Below are positions 57,267-64,000 of a DNA stretch of 64,000 bases, in pieces (the stretch's first letter is position 1; every line of letters begins with the position of its first letter). The notes under the pieces were generated by a model. It saw only the letters and a list, made by a program, of their open reading frames with translations, was not told the DNA's origin and searched no databases. Made by a program: the position numbers and the translations under genes. Source of the DNA: Sphingomonas aracearum (lineage in GTDB: Bacteria; Pseudomonadota; Alphaproteobacteria; Sphingomonadales; Sphingomonadaceae); contig NZ_QQNB01000001.1 of assembly GCF_003345355.1 (NCBI RefSeq), positions 372,001-436,000 on the forward strand, written 5' to 3'.

Positions 57267-59237
57267 ATGAAGATCCTGCTTCGTTGGGCGGGCGCGACGG
57301 CGCTCGCCTGTCTCTCTATGCCTGCCACAGCGCAGATCGCGCCCGGCACGCCCGCTAAGGCGCCCGCCGGCTTTCTGCCCGGGCAGGCGACCTATTGCTC
57401 CACGGATGGGGGCTCCATCTGGGTGCCGTGTTCGCCCAGCAACGGCGGCGAAAGCGGTGCCGCTGGCGATCCGAGTTCCACCGGGGCAAGCGGCAGCACG
57501 ACCGCTCCGGCGAACGTCTCCATGCAGGGCTTCTATGACGGTGCCGCGGTCCGCCGCGGTCTGAGCGACCCAAGTGGTCGCCAGGTGGTCAACGTCAACA
57601 GCCTGCCGCCACTCCCCGCCGGGACTGCCGTCATCGGCTCGATTGCCAACACCGGCTTTGCCATCACCGGCACGCTGCCGGCATTCGCCGCCACCCCGAC
57701 GTTCAACCTTGGCGGCGGCGGGCTGGGCACCTCTGCCATCCCGGTCTACACCGCACCATCGGGCGGCACGCCGACTGTCGCGGCGCCTGGCGCGGTCGCA
57801 CCGGTGAGCGCCCAGCAGATCGGCGGCACGGACGGCACCATCCTGCGGGCGCTGCGCACCGACAGCGGCGGGCGGTTGCTGCCTGGGCAAGGCGTTGTCA
57901 CCTCGATGCGCACGGCGCTGACGGCTAGCACGCCCACCAGCATCAGCGCCGCGGCGGCGGGGCGCGTAGGGCTCACCGTGCAGGTGGAGACGGCGCTGAT
58001 CCGCCAGGAACTTTATACTCGCATCCTGAGCGGCGAGGCAGCTGAGGCAATCGCCCGCACTCAGCTCGGTGTCCAGATCGGCCTGCTCGATGCGCGCAGC
58101 GTGCAGGAGACGGCGCTTCGGATCGCCGGCGACAAGGTGAGCGCGGATCGGATCGACGGCCTTGTCGTGACGACGCGTGACCAGGGCGCGGCCATCGCCA
58201 CTCTGGAGCAGGCCTCGATCGATGCCAAGGGCGGGATTGCGGGCGTGCAGACGACAATCCGGCAGCAGATCGGCCGGCAGGATGACGCTGATGAGGCGCT
58301 GCTCCGTTCGCTGCTTGCTGGCGATCAGGCGGATCGCGCGCGCGCGGCGCAGTTGGTGCAAATTCAGACGGAGTTTACCACCACCCTCGTTGCGAACGAG
58401 GCGGCATCCGCCATCGCGAGGCAGGCGCTGCTTGCTCGCATGGGCCGGGCCGAGGCGGCGACCAGCGATCTGACCAAGGTGCTCGCGGACACGACGCAAT
58501 CGCTGGTGCAGCGGATCTCGGCCGGCGAGGCGGTTTTCAATGACGCCACGACCGGCCTTGCTGCCACACGCGCCCGGCTGATCCTGGAGGAGGAGGCACG
58601 GGCCGAGCTGGCCCGTGCGACCAGCGAGCGCCTCGAATTGCTGGAGGCAAGCGTCAACGATCCCGTGTCCGGTCTAACCGCCGTGAGCGCAGCCGTGGGA
58701 CGGCAGGATCAGGCCATTGCCGACCTCGACGCCGGCAAGGCCGAAGCCTCTTCATTGGAGCAGGTTTCGACCGAGGTCGATGGCCACACCAACACGATCA
58801 ATTTCCTTCTGCGGTCCGCCAACGGCGAAGAGGGTTATGCCCAGCTCACGATCGAGCAGACCGGGTCAGATGGCCAGGTGCAGGTCACGGGCATGCTCAG
58901 CCCCTCGCGCAAGTCGAGCGTGCTCCGCCTGTATTTCGGCGTGGACACGGCGGCAGCGGACTTCTGGTTGGCGGCGACGACAGCAGAAGGAATCAGGCCA
59001 TGCCCCATCGGGCGCTCACCACAACCGAAATGGCGGCGGCTCAGAAGCTGTTCGACCACATCATGGCCGCTGAATACGGAGGCTCCCCCGAAGAGGGCGA
59101 AAGCATGGAGACCTACACCTTGCGGGTGTGGGAGCGATGCGCGGCCGGCGTCATTGAGCCGCCGCCGGCAACCGGCGCGGGCTGAACGCGGCATCACGCG
59201 GCAATCCTTTCCGGTTGCGCTTGGTAGCCGGTCATGA
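57267..59237 (+). CDS. Coiled-coil tail-like protein with signal peptide, 3' end abnormal
   Basis: The frame encodes 656 residues. It starts with a signal peptide-like stretch (MKILLRWAGATALACLSMPATA), then a Gly/Ser/Thr-rich region (about 30-190), then long helical repeats such as 'AEAIARTQLGVQIGLLDAR' and 'ARLILEEEARAELARATSER' (about 230-500), the style of phage tail-tip or J-type fibre stalks. After residue about 578 the frame overlaps the separate gene at 59000 and the composition turns Arg/Ser-rich, so its true 3' end has been lost. AAAGGA precedes the ATG. Confidence 0.6.
   Translation: MKILLRWAGATALACLSMPATAQIAPGTPAKAPAGFLPGQATYCSTDGGSIWVPCSPSNGGESGAAGDPSSTGASGSTTAPANVSMQGFYDGAAVRRGLSDPSGRQVVNVNSLPPLPAGTAVIGSIANTGFAITGTLPAFAATPTFNLGGGGLGTSAIPVYTAPSGGTPTVAAPGAVAPVSAQQIGGTDGTILRALRTDSGGRLLPGQGVVTSMRTALTASTPTSISAAAAGRVGLTVQVETALIRQELYTRILSGEAAEAIARTQLGVQIGLLDARSVQETALRIAGDKVSADRIDGLVVTTRDQGAAIATLEQASIDAKGGIAGVQTTIRQQIGRQDDADEALLRSLLAGDQADRARAAQLVQIQTEFTTTLVANEAASAIARQALLARMGRAEAATSDLTKVLADTTQSLVQRISAGEAVFNDATTGLAATRARLILEEEARAELARATSERLELLEASVNDPVSGLTAVSAAVGRQDQAIADLDAGKAEASSLEQVSTEVDGHTNTINFLLRSANGEEGYAQLTIEQTGSDGQVQVTGMLSPSRKSSVLRLYFGVDTAAADFWLAATTAEGIRPCPIGRSPQPKWRRLRSCSTTSWPLNTEAPPKRAKAWRPTPCGCGSDARPASLSRRRQPARAERGITRQSFPVALGSRS
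59000..59185 (+). CDS. Small protein of the element, unknown function
   Basis: A 61-residue protein (starts MPHRALTTTEMAAAQKLFDH) with AGAAGGAA upstream. It overlaps the 3' part of the tail-like frame in another reading frame. Its sequence ('MAAEYGGSPEEGESMETYTLRVWERC') is more protein-like than the overlapping frame. No family recognised. Confidence 0.5.
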   Translation: MPHRALTTTEMAAAQKLFDHIMAAEYGGSPEEGESMETYTLRVWERCAAGVIEPPPATGAG

Positions 59238-59456
59238 AGGCGCGAACCTTCTGCTCGGTCTCAGGCCATAGGGGCGGAAACGCCAGTTTTGTACCGGCGC
59301 AATGTCTGGGAGCGCCGCAATCGCGGCAAAAACCCGCAGGCCGGGCGGGTTCGCACGCAGCACCGCCGGCCGGGTGACGATCGCCTGCGCCGAAGCGGCG
59401 CACGGCAGCACCGCGCTCCACAGCGCGGCGGCGGCGAGGATCAGCCGCCCAAGCAT
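59232..59456 (-). CDS. Remnant secreted protein of the element
   Basis: A 74-codon frame with a signal peptide (MLGRLILAAAALWSAVLPCA, then ASAQA). The mature part loses protein-like character toward the end, and another frame (ending MTGYQAQPERIAA at 59194) looks coding there, so a junction probably lies near 59290. Its ATG overlaps a TGA that closes a short tail-like frame (WSYTFLLAPSSALYGFSTAT...). Treat it as a fragment. Confidence 0.35.
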   Translation of the reverse strand: MLGRLILAAAALWSAVLPCAASAQAIVTRPAVLRANPPGLRVFAAIAALPDIAPVQNWRFRPYGLRPSRRFAPS

Positions 59457-59544
59457 CACTGCGCGCTCCAGCTGTTGGCCACCAGCGTCGGCGTGGCGGT
59501 CGAAAAGCCATACAGGGCCGAGCTCGGCGCCAGCAGGAACGTGT

Positions 59545-59915
59545 AGGACCAGCTGCGCCTGCCCAGGCGACCAGCGCGGGCGCTCGGCGGCGTGCCATTC
59601 CCGCGCCACCGCCTCGAACGTGTTCGCGGCTGCCGTTACCGCCTTGCGGCGGGCAAGCGCTCGCTCGATCGCCGGATCCTTGTCCTGGCGGAGCACAGTG
59701 CGCGCTTCGTCGCGCCGGTCGCGCGCCTCGGCAAGGCTCACTTCCGGATAGAGCCCGAAGGTCAGCAGCTTCTCCTTGCCGCCGAAGCGGTACTTGAGGC
59801 GCCACGACCGCGCGCCACTCCTGGCGACGAATAGATAGAGCCCGCCACCGTCGGCCAGTTTGTAGGGCTGGTCGCCCGGCTTCGCGTTGCGGACTTCAGC
59901 GGCGGTCAGCGGCAT
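59545..59915 (-). pseudogene. Tyrosine integrase, N-terminal part only
   Basis: About 120 residues of a P4-type integrase: the DUF4102 arm-binding domain 'DGGGLYLFVARSGARSWRLKYRFGGKEKLLTFGLYPEVSLAEARDRRDEAR' in parts, and the start of the core-binding domain ('FEAVAREWHAAERPRWSPGQAQ'). The frame then runs into unrelated tail-protein DNA near 59545. The catalytic domain with the Arg-His-Arg-Tyr residues is missing, so the element cannot excise with its own enzyme. Its start is about 115 bases from attR. Confidence 0.8.
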
Positions 59916-59946
59916 GGCCGTTCGTTCTTCCTATCGACTCACACGT

Positions 59947-59967
59947 GGGGGTATCCACGGGGGTACC
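59947..59967. repeat. Right-end repeats, probable integrase arm sites
   Basis: GGGGGTATC (59947) and GGGGGTACC (59959) lie between the integrase start and attR. They match the GGGGGTA copies at 54047, 54059 and 54080 at the other end. Confidence 0.55.
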
Positions 59968-60009
59968 GTAAGAGAACACAACGCGAACGGCCACGGTTTT
60001 CTGCGGCTT

Positions 60010-61059
60010 TTAGGCCTCAGTTAAGTGGGTGCCGGGCCCACCACCGACGGACGGCGTTGCCGCCGCCAGGACGTCGTGGAGGCTGGCCGGGCGGATCGAC
60101 CGGCGGTCCAGCGCGGCGAGCACCTCGTCCCACCATCGCCAGAACAGGCGGAGATCGCCGGCATCGCGGACGTAGGGCGTATGGCCCGGCGCCAGGCTGG
60201 GCGAGTGGAACGCGAAGTTGAGCATGCGCAGCCCTTCGCCGTCCGCCACCGCAATGGCTTCCAGCACATCGGACAGCGGCATGTCCTCCGGGGTGAGGGA
60301 AACGCGCGACAGCAGGCCGAGCCGCGCGGCGATGCCTCGCCCCCGCGGTACCCGGCCGAGTTGGTCGAACAGCCGGGTGCCGCCAACTCGCGCACGCCCG
60401 GTGAACAATGTCGTGAACGGCAGCTCGAGGATGCCGTCGCGCCAGAAGGCGGCGTTGCCGATCGACCGGAAATCCGGACCGCCCTCCCCGCCATAGTCGT
60501 AGTATGCGCGAACCGAGCTATCGAGGCGGTAGCCGCGCTCCGCCAGCAGCCGCAGGCTGTTGCGCCCCAGGCCGTAGCGCCCGGCGCGGAACGCGATCGG
60601 GGCGGCACCGGTCGCCTCGGTGATCGCGCTTGTCAGCGCGTCCAGCTTGGCCGCTTCCAGCCCCTCGGGAAGGTTGCCGGCAAAGCTGTTCGCAGGCGTC
60701 AGCGTCTCCGCGAACGGCGGCGTCACCCAGGCGTGGAGCTGAGCCCCGATGGCCGACCGGCCGTCCGCCAGCACGCCGCGCAGGATGTCCGCCCCGGCAG
60801 GCTCCGCGACCGCGGGATGGTCCGCCATGTAGGTCAGCGGCACGGCCCACTCGGCGAAACGGGCATGCGCCGCCGGGATCGCGCGCATCGCCGTGACCTG
60901 CCGGTTGCCGCGCGAAAGCGGCGCGCGCCAGTCGAATTCTTCCTCGGTATCGACGAAAACCGTGAAGCGGCGACCGAACTCGGCGGACCATTCCGCCCGC
61001 TCGCCCGCAAGAGGGGCGGGCATGGCGTAGCCGGCGGCCGCTGGCACCCGCCCCTTCAC
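60010..61059 (-). CDS. Polysaccharide deacetylase family protein
   Basis: A 349-residue protein with a NodB-like fold: 'RRFTVFVDTEEEFDW' carries the metal-binding Asp, and 'APIAFRAGRYGLGRNSLRLLAERGYRLDSS' and 'NFAFHSPSLAPGHTPYV' follow. It should remove acetyl groups from a cell-surface sugar polymer. I use GTG 61059, just after the kinase-like gene's stop; ATG 61023 is possible. The last codons cross the attR core, so the C-terminus (PGTHLTEA) is encoded partly by inserted DNA. Confidence 0.85.
   Translation of the reverse strand: MKGRVPAAAGYAMPAPLAGERAEWSAEFGRRFTVFVDTEEEFDWRAPLSRGNRQVTAMRAIPAAHARFAEWAVPLTYMADHPAVAEPAGADILRGVLADGRSAIGAQLHAWVTPPFAETLTPANSFAGNLPEGLEAAKLDALTSAITEATGAAPIAFRAGRYGLGRNSLRLLAERGYRLDSSVRAYYDYGGEGGPDFRSIGNAAFWRDGILELPFTTLFTGRARVGGTRLFDQLGRVPRGRGIAARLGLLSRVSLTPEDMPLSDVLEAIAVADGEGLRMLNFAFHSPSLAPGHTPYVRDAGDLRLFWRWWDEVLAALDRRSIRPASLHDVLAAATPSVGGGPGTHLTEA
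60030..60044. other. Right attachment site (attR core)
   Basis: TGCCGGGCCCACCAC, identical to the tRNA 3' end at 53918-53932. It lies inside the 3' end of the convergent polysaccharide deacetylase gene. Confidence 0.85.
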
Positions 61060-61063
61060 CCGG

Positions 61064-62881
61064 TCAGTTCGCGCTTGCCCGTGCCACCTTGTCGATAACG
61101 GCGGCTGGCAGCCGCAAAGTCAAGCGATCCTCGGCAATGTCCAGCGCGCCGCCGAGCTCGACCGAGAGGTTGCGCACCAGCCGCAACGCGAAGCCGGTGC
61201 CCAGCAGAGGCGCGCCAGCCTGTGCGGGCGCATCCTCGTCCGCGGTGAGCAGCGCCTGCTCCGACAGGCCGGCGAGCGCCGCCGGCCGGGAGAAGGCCAG
61301 CGCGACATGCTCGCCCGCGGGCTCGGCCGACACGATCAGCGCCTCACCGCGCGCACATGCCGCCATCAGCGTCGCCATCAACCGTGCCGCCAGCCGTTCT
61401 GCCGCCCCCTCGTCCGCCGCGAGCGCCAGCGACTGTTCCGTCGGCAGCACCAGGGTGGCGCCGCGCAGGCTCGCCAAGGGCGCAAGATCCTCCGCCACCC
61501 GCGTGAGCAGTGCGGTCAGCGGCACCGTGCCGGCGCGCAGTTCCAGCCGGCGGCTGCGCAGCCGCGCGGCAAGGTCGACGTCCTCGATCGCCGCGAGAAG
61601 ATCGCCCGCATGGCGCCGGATCGTCTGCGCCTGTTCGCGATACGGGGGCGGCACGGGGCCGAGCATCTCCACCTCGATCATCTCGGCAAACCCGGATATC
61701 GCGTTGGTGGGCGTGCGCAATTCGTGAACCAGCTGCCGCAAGGCATCGGGTGCCGGACCGGGAGAGGCGGCGCTCTCCTCGCGACGGGGGCGGCGGGCAA
61801 CCCCGCGATAGCCGGTGAACCGGCCGCTTTCCTGCGCGAACACGGGAACCGCGGAAAGGCGCCAGCTTCCCGCCACGGGCGACCGCCCGGAAATCTCCAG
61901 CCGCGCGCCGCTGAACGGCTGGCGTCCGCGAAAAGCACCGCCCGCGCTGGCATCCACCCGCCCCAGGCCGGCAGGCGCGGCCAGATCGAGGGAAAGGCCG
62001 ACAAGCGCCGCCCGCGCGGCGATGTCCACCCAGCGGATGGTGCCCGCCTGGTCCGTCTCGAAACGGAAGCTCTCCGCTGCCGCTGCCGGCTGCGCCTGTG
62101 CCGCCACCGGCTCGGGCGCCTCGCCGCCCTCCTCGCGCCGGCGCCGATAGGCATCGATCCGCGCGACCAGATCCGAAATGCGGAAGGTGCCGCCGGGCTG
62201 CTCCCGGTCGGCCGAACCGGCATGGCGCAGCGCTTCGGCCACCACCGGCAACTCCCGCGCGACATGGCCGAAGGCGACAAAGGAGCCGGGCGACTGCGGC
62301 GCGGAGGGCGCGGGGGGCAGCGCAGGTTCGGGCGAGCGCTCCTGCGGAACATCGGGCACGGGCTCAGGCACCGCCGGTGCAGGCGCCTCCTCCGGGTCGC
62401 CGAGCTCCTGCGCGTCTGCACCGAACCCCGCGCCCTCCCCGGCGGGCAGCACGAAATCGACCGGCCCGAAGCTTTCCAGCGAGCGGCGCACGGCCGCGCC
62501 CAGATCGCGGCGGTGGCGCAGCACCGCGCGGCTGCCCGGCGCAAGGCCGGGCAGAAGCGCGATCCAGTCCTTGTCGGCCAGCCTTCCCGTTCGCAGCACG
62601 GGCGCGGCGACGGCGGCATCGTCCTCCGCGAAGAAGCCGACGATCGCCCCTTGCGGCGCTCCCGCGGCGACCGCACGGGCGCTTGCGGAGCGAACGGCGG
62701 CCGGCACCTTGTCCCGCAGCGTGCGCAGCCGCGCGATTGCCGCTTCCGGCGCGGAAACCCGCCCGCGGCCGACCAGATCGACGAGCTGCCGCCACGCGAT
62801 CTGCGCGCCCACCGGCGTGCTGGTATCCTGCGCGAGAACGGTGTCGAGGCTGTCGTCGAAACGCAAAACGTTGTCCTTCAT
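61064..62881 (-). CDS. Histidine-kinase-like protein with degenerate ATPase domain
   Basis: A 605-residue soluble protein. A Pro-rich linker lies at about 165-205, a PAS-like region at about 265-370, then a HisKA domain 'LRQLVHELRTPTNAISGFAEMIE' with the phospho-acceptor His. The C-terminal ATPase-like region keeps only 'GTGFALRLVRNLSVELGGAL'; the N-box Asn and the DxG motif are not recognisable. It may be a phosphotransfer or scaffold protein rather than an active kinase. The deacetylase gene follows after four bases, so the two form an operon. Confidence 0.8.
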   Translation of the reverse strand: MKDNVLRFDDSLDTVLAQDTSTPVGAQIAWRQLVDLVGRGRVSAPEAAIARLRTLRDKVPAAVRSASARAVAAGAPQGAIVGFFAEDDAAVAAPVLRTGRLADKDWIALLPGLAPGSRAVLRHRRDLGAAVRRSLESFGPVDFVLPAGEGAGFGADAQELGDPEEAPAPAVPEPVPDVPQERSPEPALPPAPSAPQSPGSFVAFGHVARELPVVAEALRHAGSADREQPGGTFRISDLVARIDAYRRRREEGGEAPEPVAAQAQPAAAAESFRFETDQAGTIRWVDIAARAALVGLSLDLAAPAGLGRVDASAGGAFRGRQPFSGARLEISGRSPVAGSWRLSAVPVFAQESGRFTGYRGVARRPRREESAASPGPAPDALRQLVHELRTPTNAISGFAEMIEVEMLGPVPPPYREQAQTIRRHAGDLLAAIEDVDLAARLRSRRLELRAGTVPLTALLTRVAEDLAPLASLRGATLVLPTEQSLALAADEGAAERLAARLMATLMAACARGEALIVSAEPAGEHVALAFSRPAALAGLSEQALLTADEDAPAQAGAPLLGTGFALRLVRNLSVELGGALDIAEDRLTLRLPAAVIDKVARASAN

Positions 62882-62970
62882 GCGACGCGGCGGCCGTCGT
62901 CGTAAGAGATCATTAACTCGCCCCGGCGGGGGTGAGAATCAGCTCTTTTCGGCACGTCGCATTGTGGGAC

Positions 62971-62990
62971 AATTGCGTTCCGCCGCAATT
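62971..62990. promoter_or_regulatory. Inverted repeat upstream of the Lrp-type gene
   Basis: AATTGCG-TTCCGC-CGCAATT is a perfect 7-6-7 dyad followed by TTATTATCT. It lies 60-80 bases upstream of the regulator start and 90 bases from the divergent kinase-like gene. It could be an autoregulatory Lrp site or a weak hairpin terminator. Confidence 0.35.
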
Positions 62991-63050
62991 TTATTATCTA
63001 GCATAAAGGCAGCCCATTCGAAAGCGAGGCTGCGGGGGAGTATGCGTGCA

Positions 63051-63515
63051 ATGACCTTCGACTCCATCGACCGCAACATCCTGCGTTTGCTTCAGGAAGA
63101 CGGCCGAATGACCAATGTCGACCTGGCCGAACGAGTAGGGCTGACCGCCCCGCCCTGCCTGCGGCGGGTTCGCGCGCTGGAGGAAGCGGGGGCGATCCGC
63201 GGCTACCATGCCGAGCTCGATCCCGCGACGCTGGGCTTTCCGATCACCGTTTTCGCGATGGTGTCGCTGCGCAGCCAGGCGGAGCACGATCTCGCCGCCT
63301 TCGAGGCGCATGTGGCGGACATTCCCGAGATCCGCGAATGCTACATGCTGAACGGAGAGATCGACTTCATCCTCAAGATCGTCGCCGGTGACCTGAAGAG
63401 CTTTCAGGACATCCTCACCACGCATCTCACGCCCGCCCCCAACGTCGCCAGCGTGAAGACGTCGCTGACGATCCGCGCCGCGAAGAACCAGCCGGGCATT
63501 CCCGTTCTCGACTAG
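63051..63515 (+). CDS. Lrp/AsnC-family transcriptional regulator
   Basis: A 154-residue regulator with HTH ('DRNILRLLQEDGRMTNVDLAERVGLTAPPCLRRVRALEEAGAI' in parts) and RAM domain ('IPEIRECYMLNGEIDFILKIVAGD'). It is closer to general Lrp-type regulators than to the PutR-type protein at 18517. I choose ATG 63051 because GGGGAG is ten bases upstream; ATG 63042 is only one base from it. Target genes unknown. Confidence 0.9.
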   Translation: MTFDSIDRNILRLLQEDGRMTNVDLAERVGLTAPPCLRRVRALEEAGAIRGYHAELDPATLGFPITVFAMVSLRSQAEHDLAAFEAHVADIPEIRECYMLNGEIDFILKIVAGDLKSFQDILTTHLTPAPNVASVKTSLTIRAAKNQPGIPVLD

Positions 63516-63556
63516 CCGCCTCCGCGCGGCCCCACGCCGTGGCGGAAGCTGCGGTC

Positions 63557-63585
63557 AAAAAGAAAGGGCGGCATCGCTGCCGCCC
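63557..63585 (-). terminator. Rho-independent terminator of the TPR protein gene
   Basis: On the minus strand GGGCGGCA-GCGA-TGCCGCCC (8-bp stem) is followed by TTTCTTTTT. It is 25 bases after the stop at 63611. Confidence 0.9.
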
Positions 63586-63610
63586 TTCCCGTCCCGTCGG
63601 TGGAGCCGCC

Positions 63611-64000
63611 TCAGTTGGCAGCCACGGGGGCAGCCGCGCCGTTGGCGGGCGCGTCCAGCCACACGGTCCAGAGCTGCGCGATCTCCGTGCGCGGCGCCGT
63701 CTTGATCGACGAGAACGCCTGCTTGGCGCCCGTCTTGTCGCCGGCATTGGCAAGCGCGATGCCGAGATGGGTGTTCACCTCGTCCGCGTTCATCGCCGGC
63801 GTGCCCGGCTTGGGAGCGGCAAGCGCCGCGCGGTACAGCTCGGCCGCCTTGGCCCAGTTGTTGTTGCCCAGGTAGAAGTCGCCCACGTCGGCCAGCGCGC
63901 GGCCGGTGCCGGTGCGCTTGGCCTTGGCCTCCTGCGCCTCGGCGGTGCCTTCGGTGCCGAGCTGCTGGCGTGCCAGGCCCAGGAGCTGCGCGGCCGAACC
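63611..64000 (-). CDS. C-terminal end of a tetratricopeptide-like protein (runs off the right edge)
   Basis: The last 129 residues are present. Helical repeat units such as 'RALADVGDFYLGNNNWAKAAELYRAAL' and 'EVNTHLGIALANAGDKTGAKQAF' have the Trp/Leu/Gly/Tyr/Ala spacing of TPR motifs. The C-terminus is Ala/Pro-rich. The N-terminus, and with it any signal peptide, lies outside the window. Confidence 0.8.
   Translation of the reverse strand, partial: GSAAQLLGLARQQLGTEGTAEAQEAKAKRTGTGRALADVGDFYLGNNNWAKAAELYRAALAAPKPGTPAMNADEVNTHLGIALANAGDKTGAKQAFSSIKTAPRTEIAQLWTVWLDAPANGAAAPVAAN

Larger units (their letters stand above)
53918..60044. mobile_element. Decayed integrated element in the tRNA 3' end
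   Basis: The 15-bp repeat TGCCGGGCCCACCAC at 53918-53932 (tRNA 3' end) recurs at 60030-60044, 6112 bases apart. Between them lie an HTH repressor-like gene, endolysin and tail-like remnants and, at the far end, the N-terminal part of a tyrosine integrase. No capsid, portal or terminase genes remain. It is best read as a prophage or phage satellite reduced by several internal deletions; gene remnants change frame or partner at the junctions. Confidence 0.85.

Overview
The window is chromosomal DNA of about 67% G+C from an alphaproteobacterium, most likely Sphingomonas or a close relative. The evidence is the CckA-type hybrid kinase next to recA, a recA LexA box of the alphaproteobacterial GTTC-N7-GTTC type, a PhoK-type alkaline phosphatase with threonine at residue 89, MetH split into two genes, and paired REP-like palindromes.

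Layout. 1-5.9 kb: GST and methyltransferase, recA, a single-domain receiver and cckA, all on the minus strand. 6-13.6 kb: M13 peptidase, a glutaredoxin-MauE-DUF305 fusion with a divergent MerR-family regulator and a MerR-type operator between them, a transglutaminase-like protein, a Bax-inhibitor-1 membrane protein, ThpR, a secreted cyclophilin and SodC. 13.8-24 kb: lactonase, PutA with its divergent Lrp-type regulator, DsbD, PhoK and a beta-helix protein. 24-30 kb: a one-carbon operon, arsR-methyltransferase fusion > metF > metH N-part > metH C-part, headed by a perfect 20-bp palindrome and interrupted by a REP pair. 30-40 kb: small lipoproteins, aldo-keto reductase, XRE/ScfR-type regulator, CDF transporter, hydroxybutyrate dehydrogenase, YpfJ-type peptidase, OprB-type porin and an Arg/Gly/Tyr/Asp-rich DUF2171 protein. 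40-53.6 kb: tRNA-Ala, NUDIX and extensin-like genes, the dapA-CBS-smpB-DUF2062 series, lytic transglycosylase, GreB, a NYN-LOTUS protein, EttA, an M28 peptidase and tRNA-Pro.

53.9-60.04 kb is a decayed integrated element of about 6.1 kb in the 3' end of a CAT-anticodon tRNA. It is bounded by a 15-bp direct repeat and keeps GGGGGTA and GTTCTCA repeats inside its ends. It carries a repressor-like HTH protein, remnants of a GH19 endolysin and tail/SGNH proteins, a coiled tail-like protein preceded by a (CT)9 tract, and only the N-terminal part of its integrase. The right attachment site lies inside the 3' end of a polysaccharide deacetylase gene, whose stop codon appears to have been changed by the insertion. 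60-64 kb: that deacetylase, a histidine-kinase-like protein with a degenerate ATPase domain, a second Lrp-type regulator and the end of a TPR protein.

Most of the window is ordinary housekeeping DNA. The less usual parts are the MerR-controlled thiol/membrane fusion with two abutting palindromes, the operator-headed SAM-cycle operon, the tRNA-located element, and a stem-loop that would hide the ribosome binding site of the NYN-LOTUS gene.
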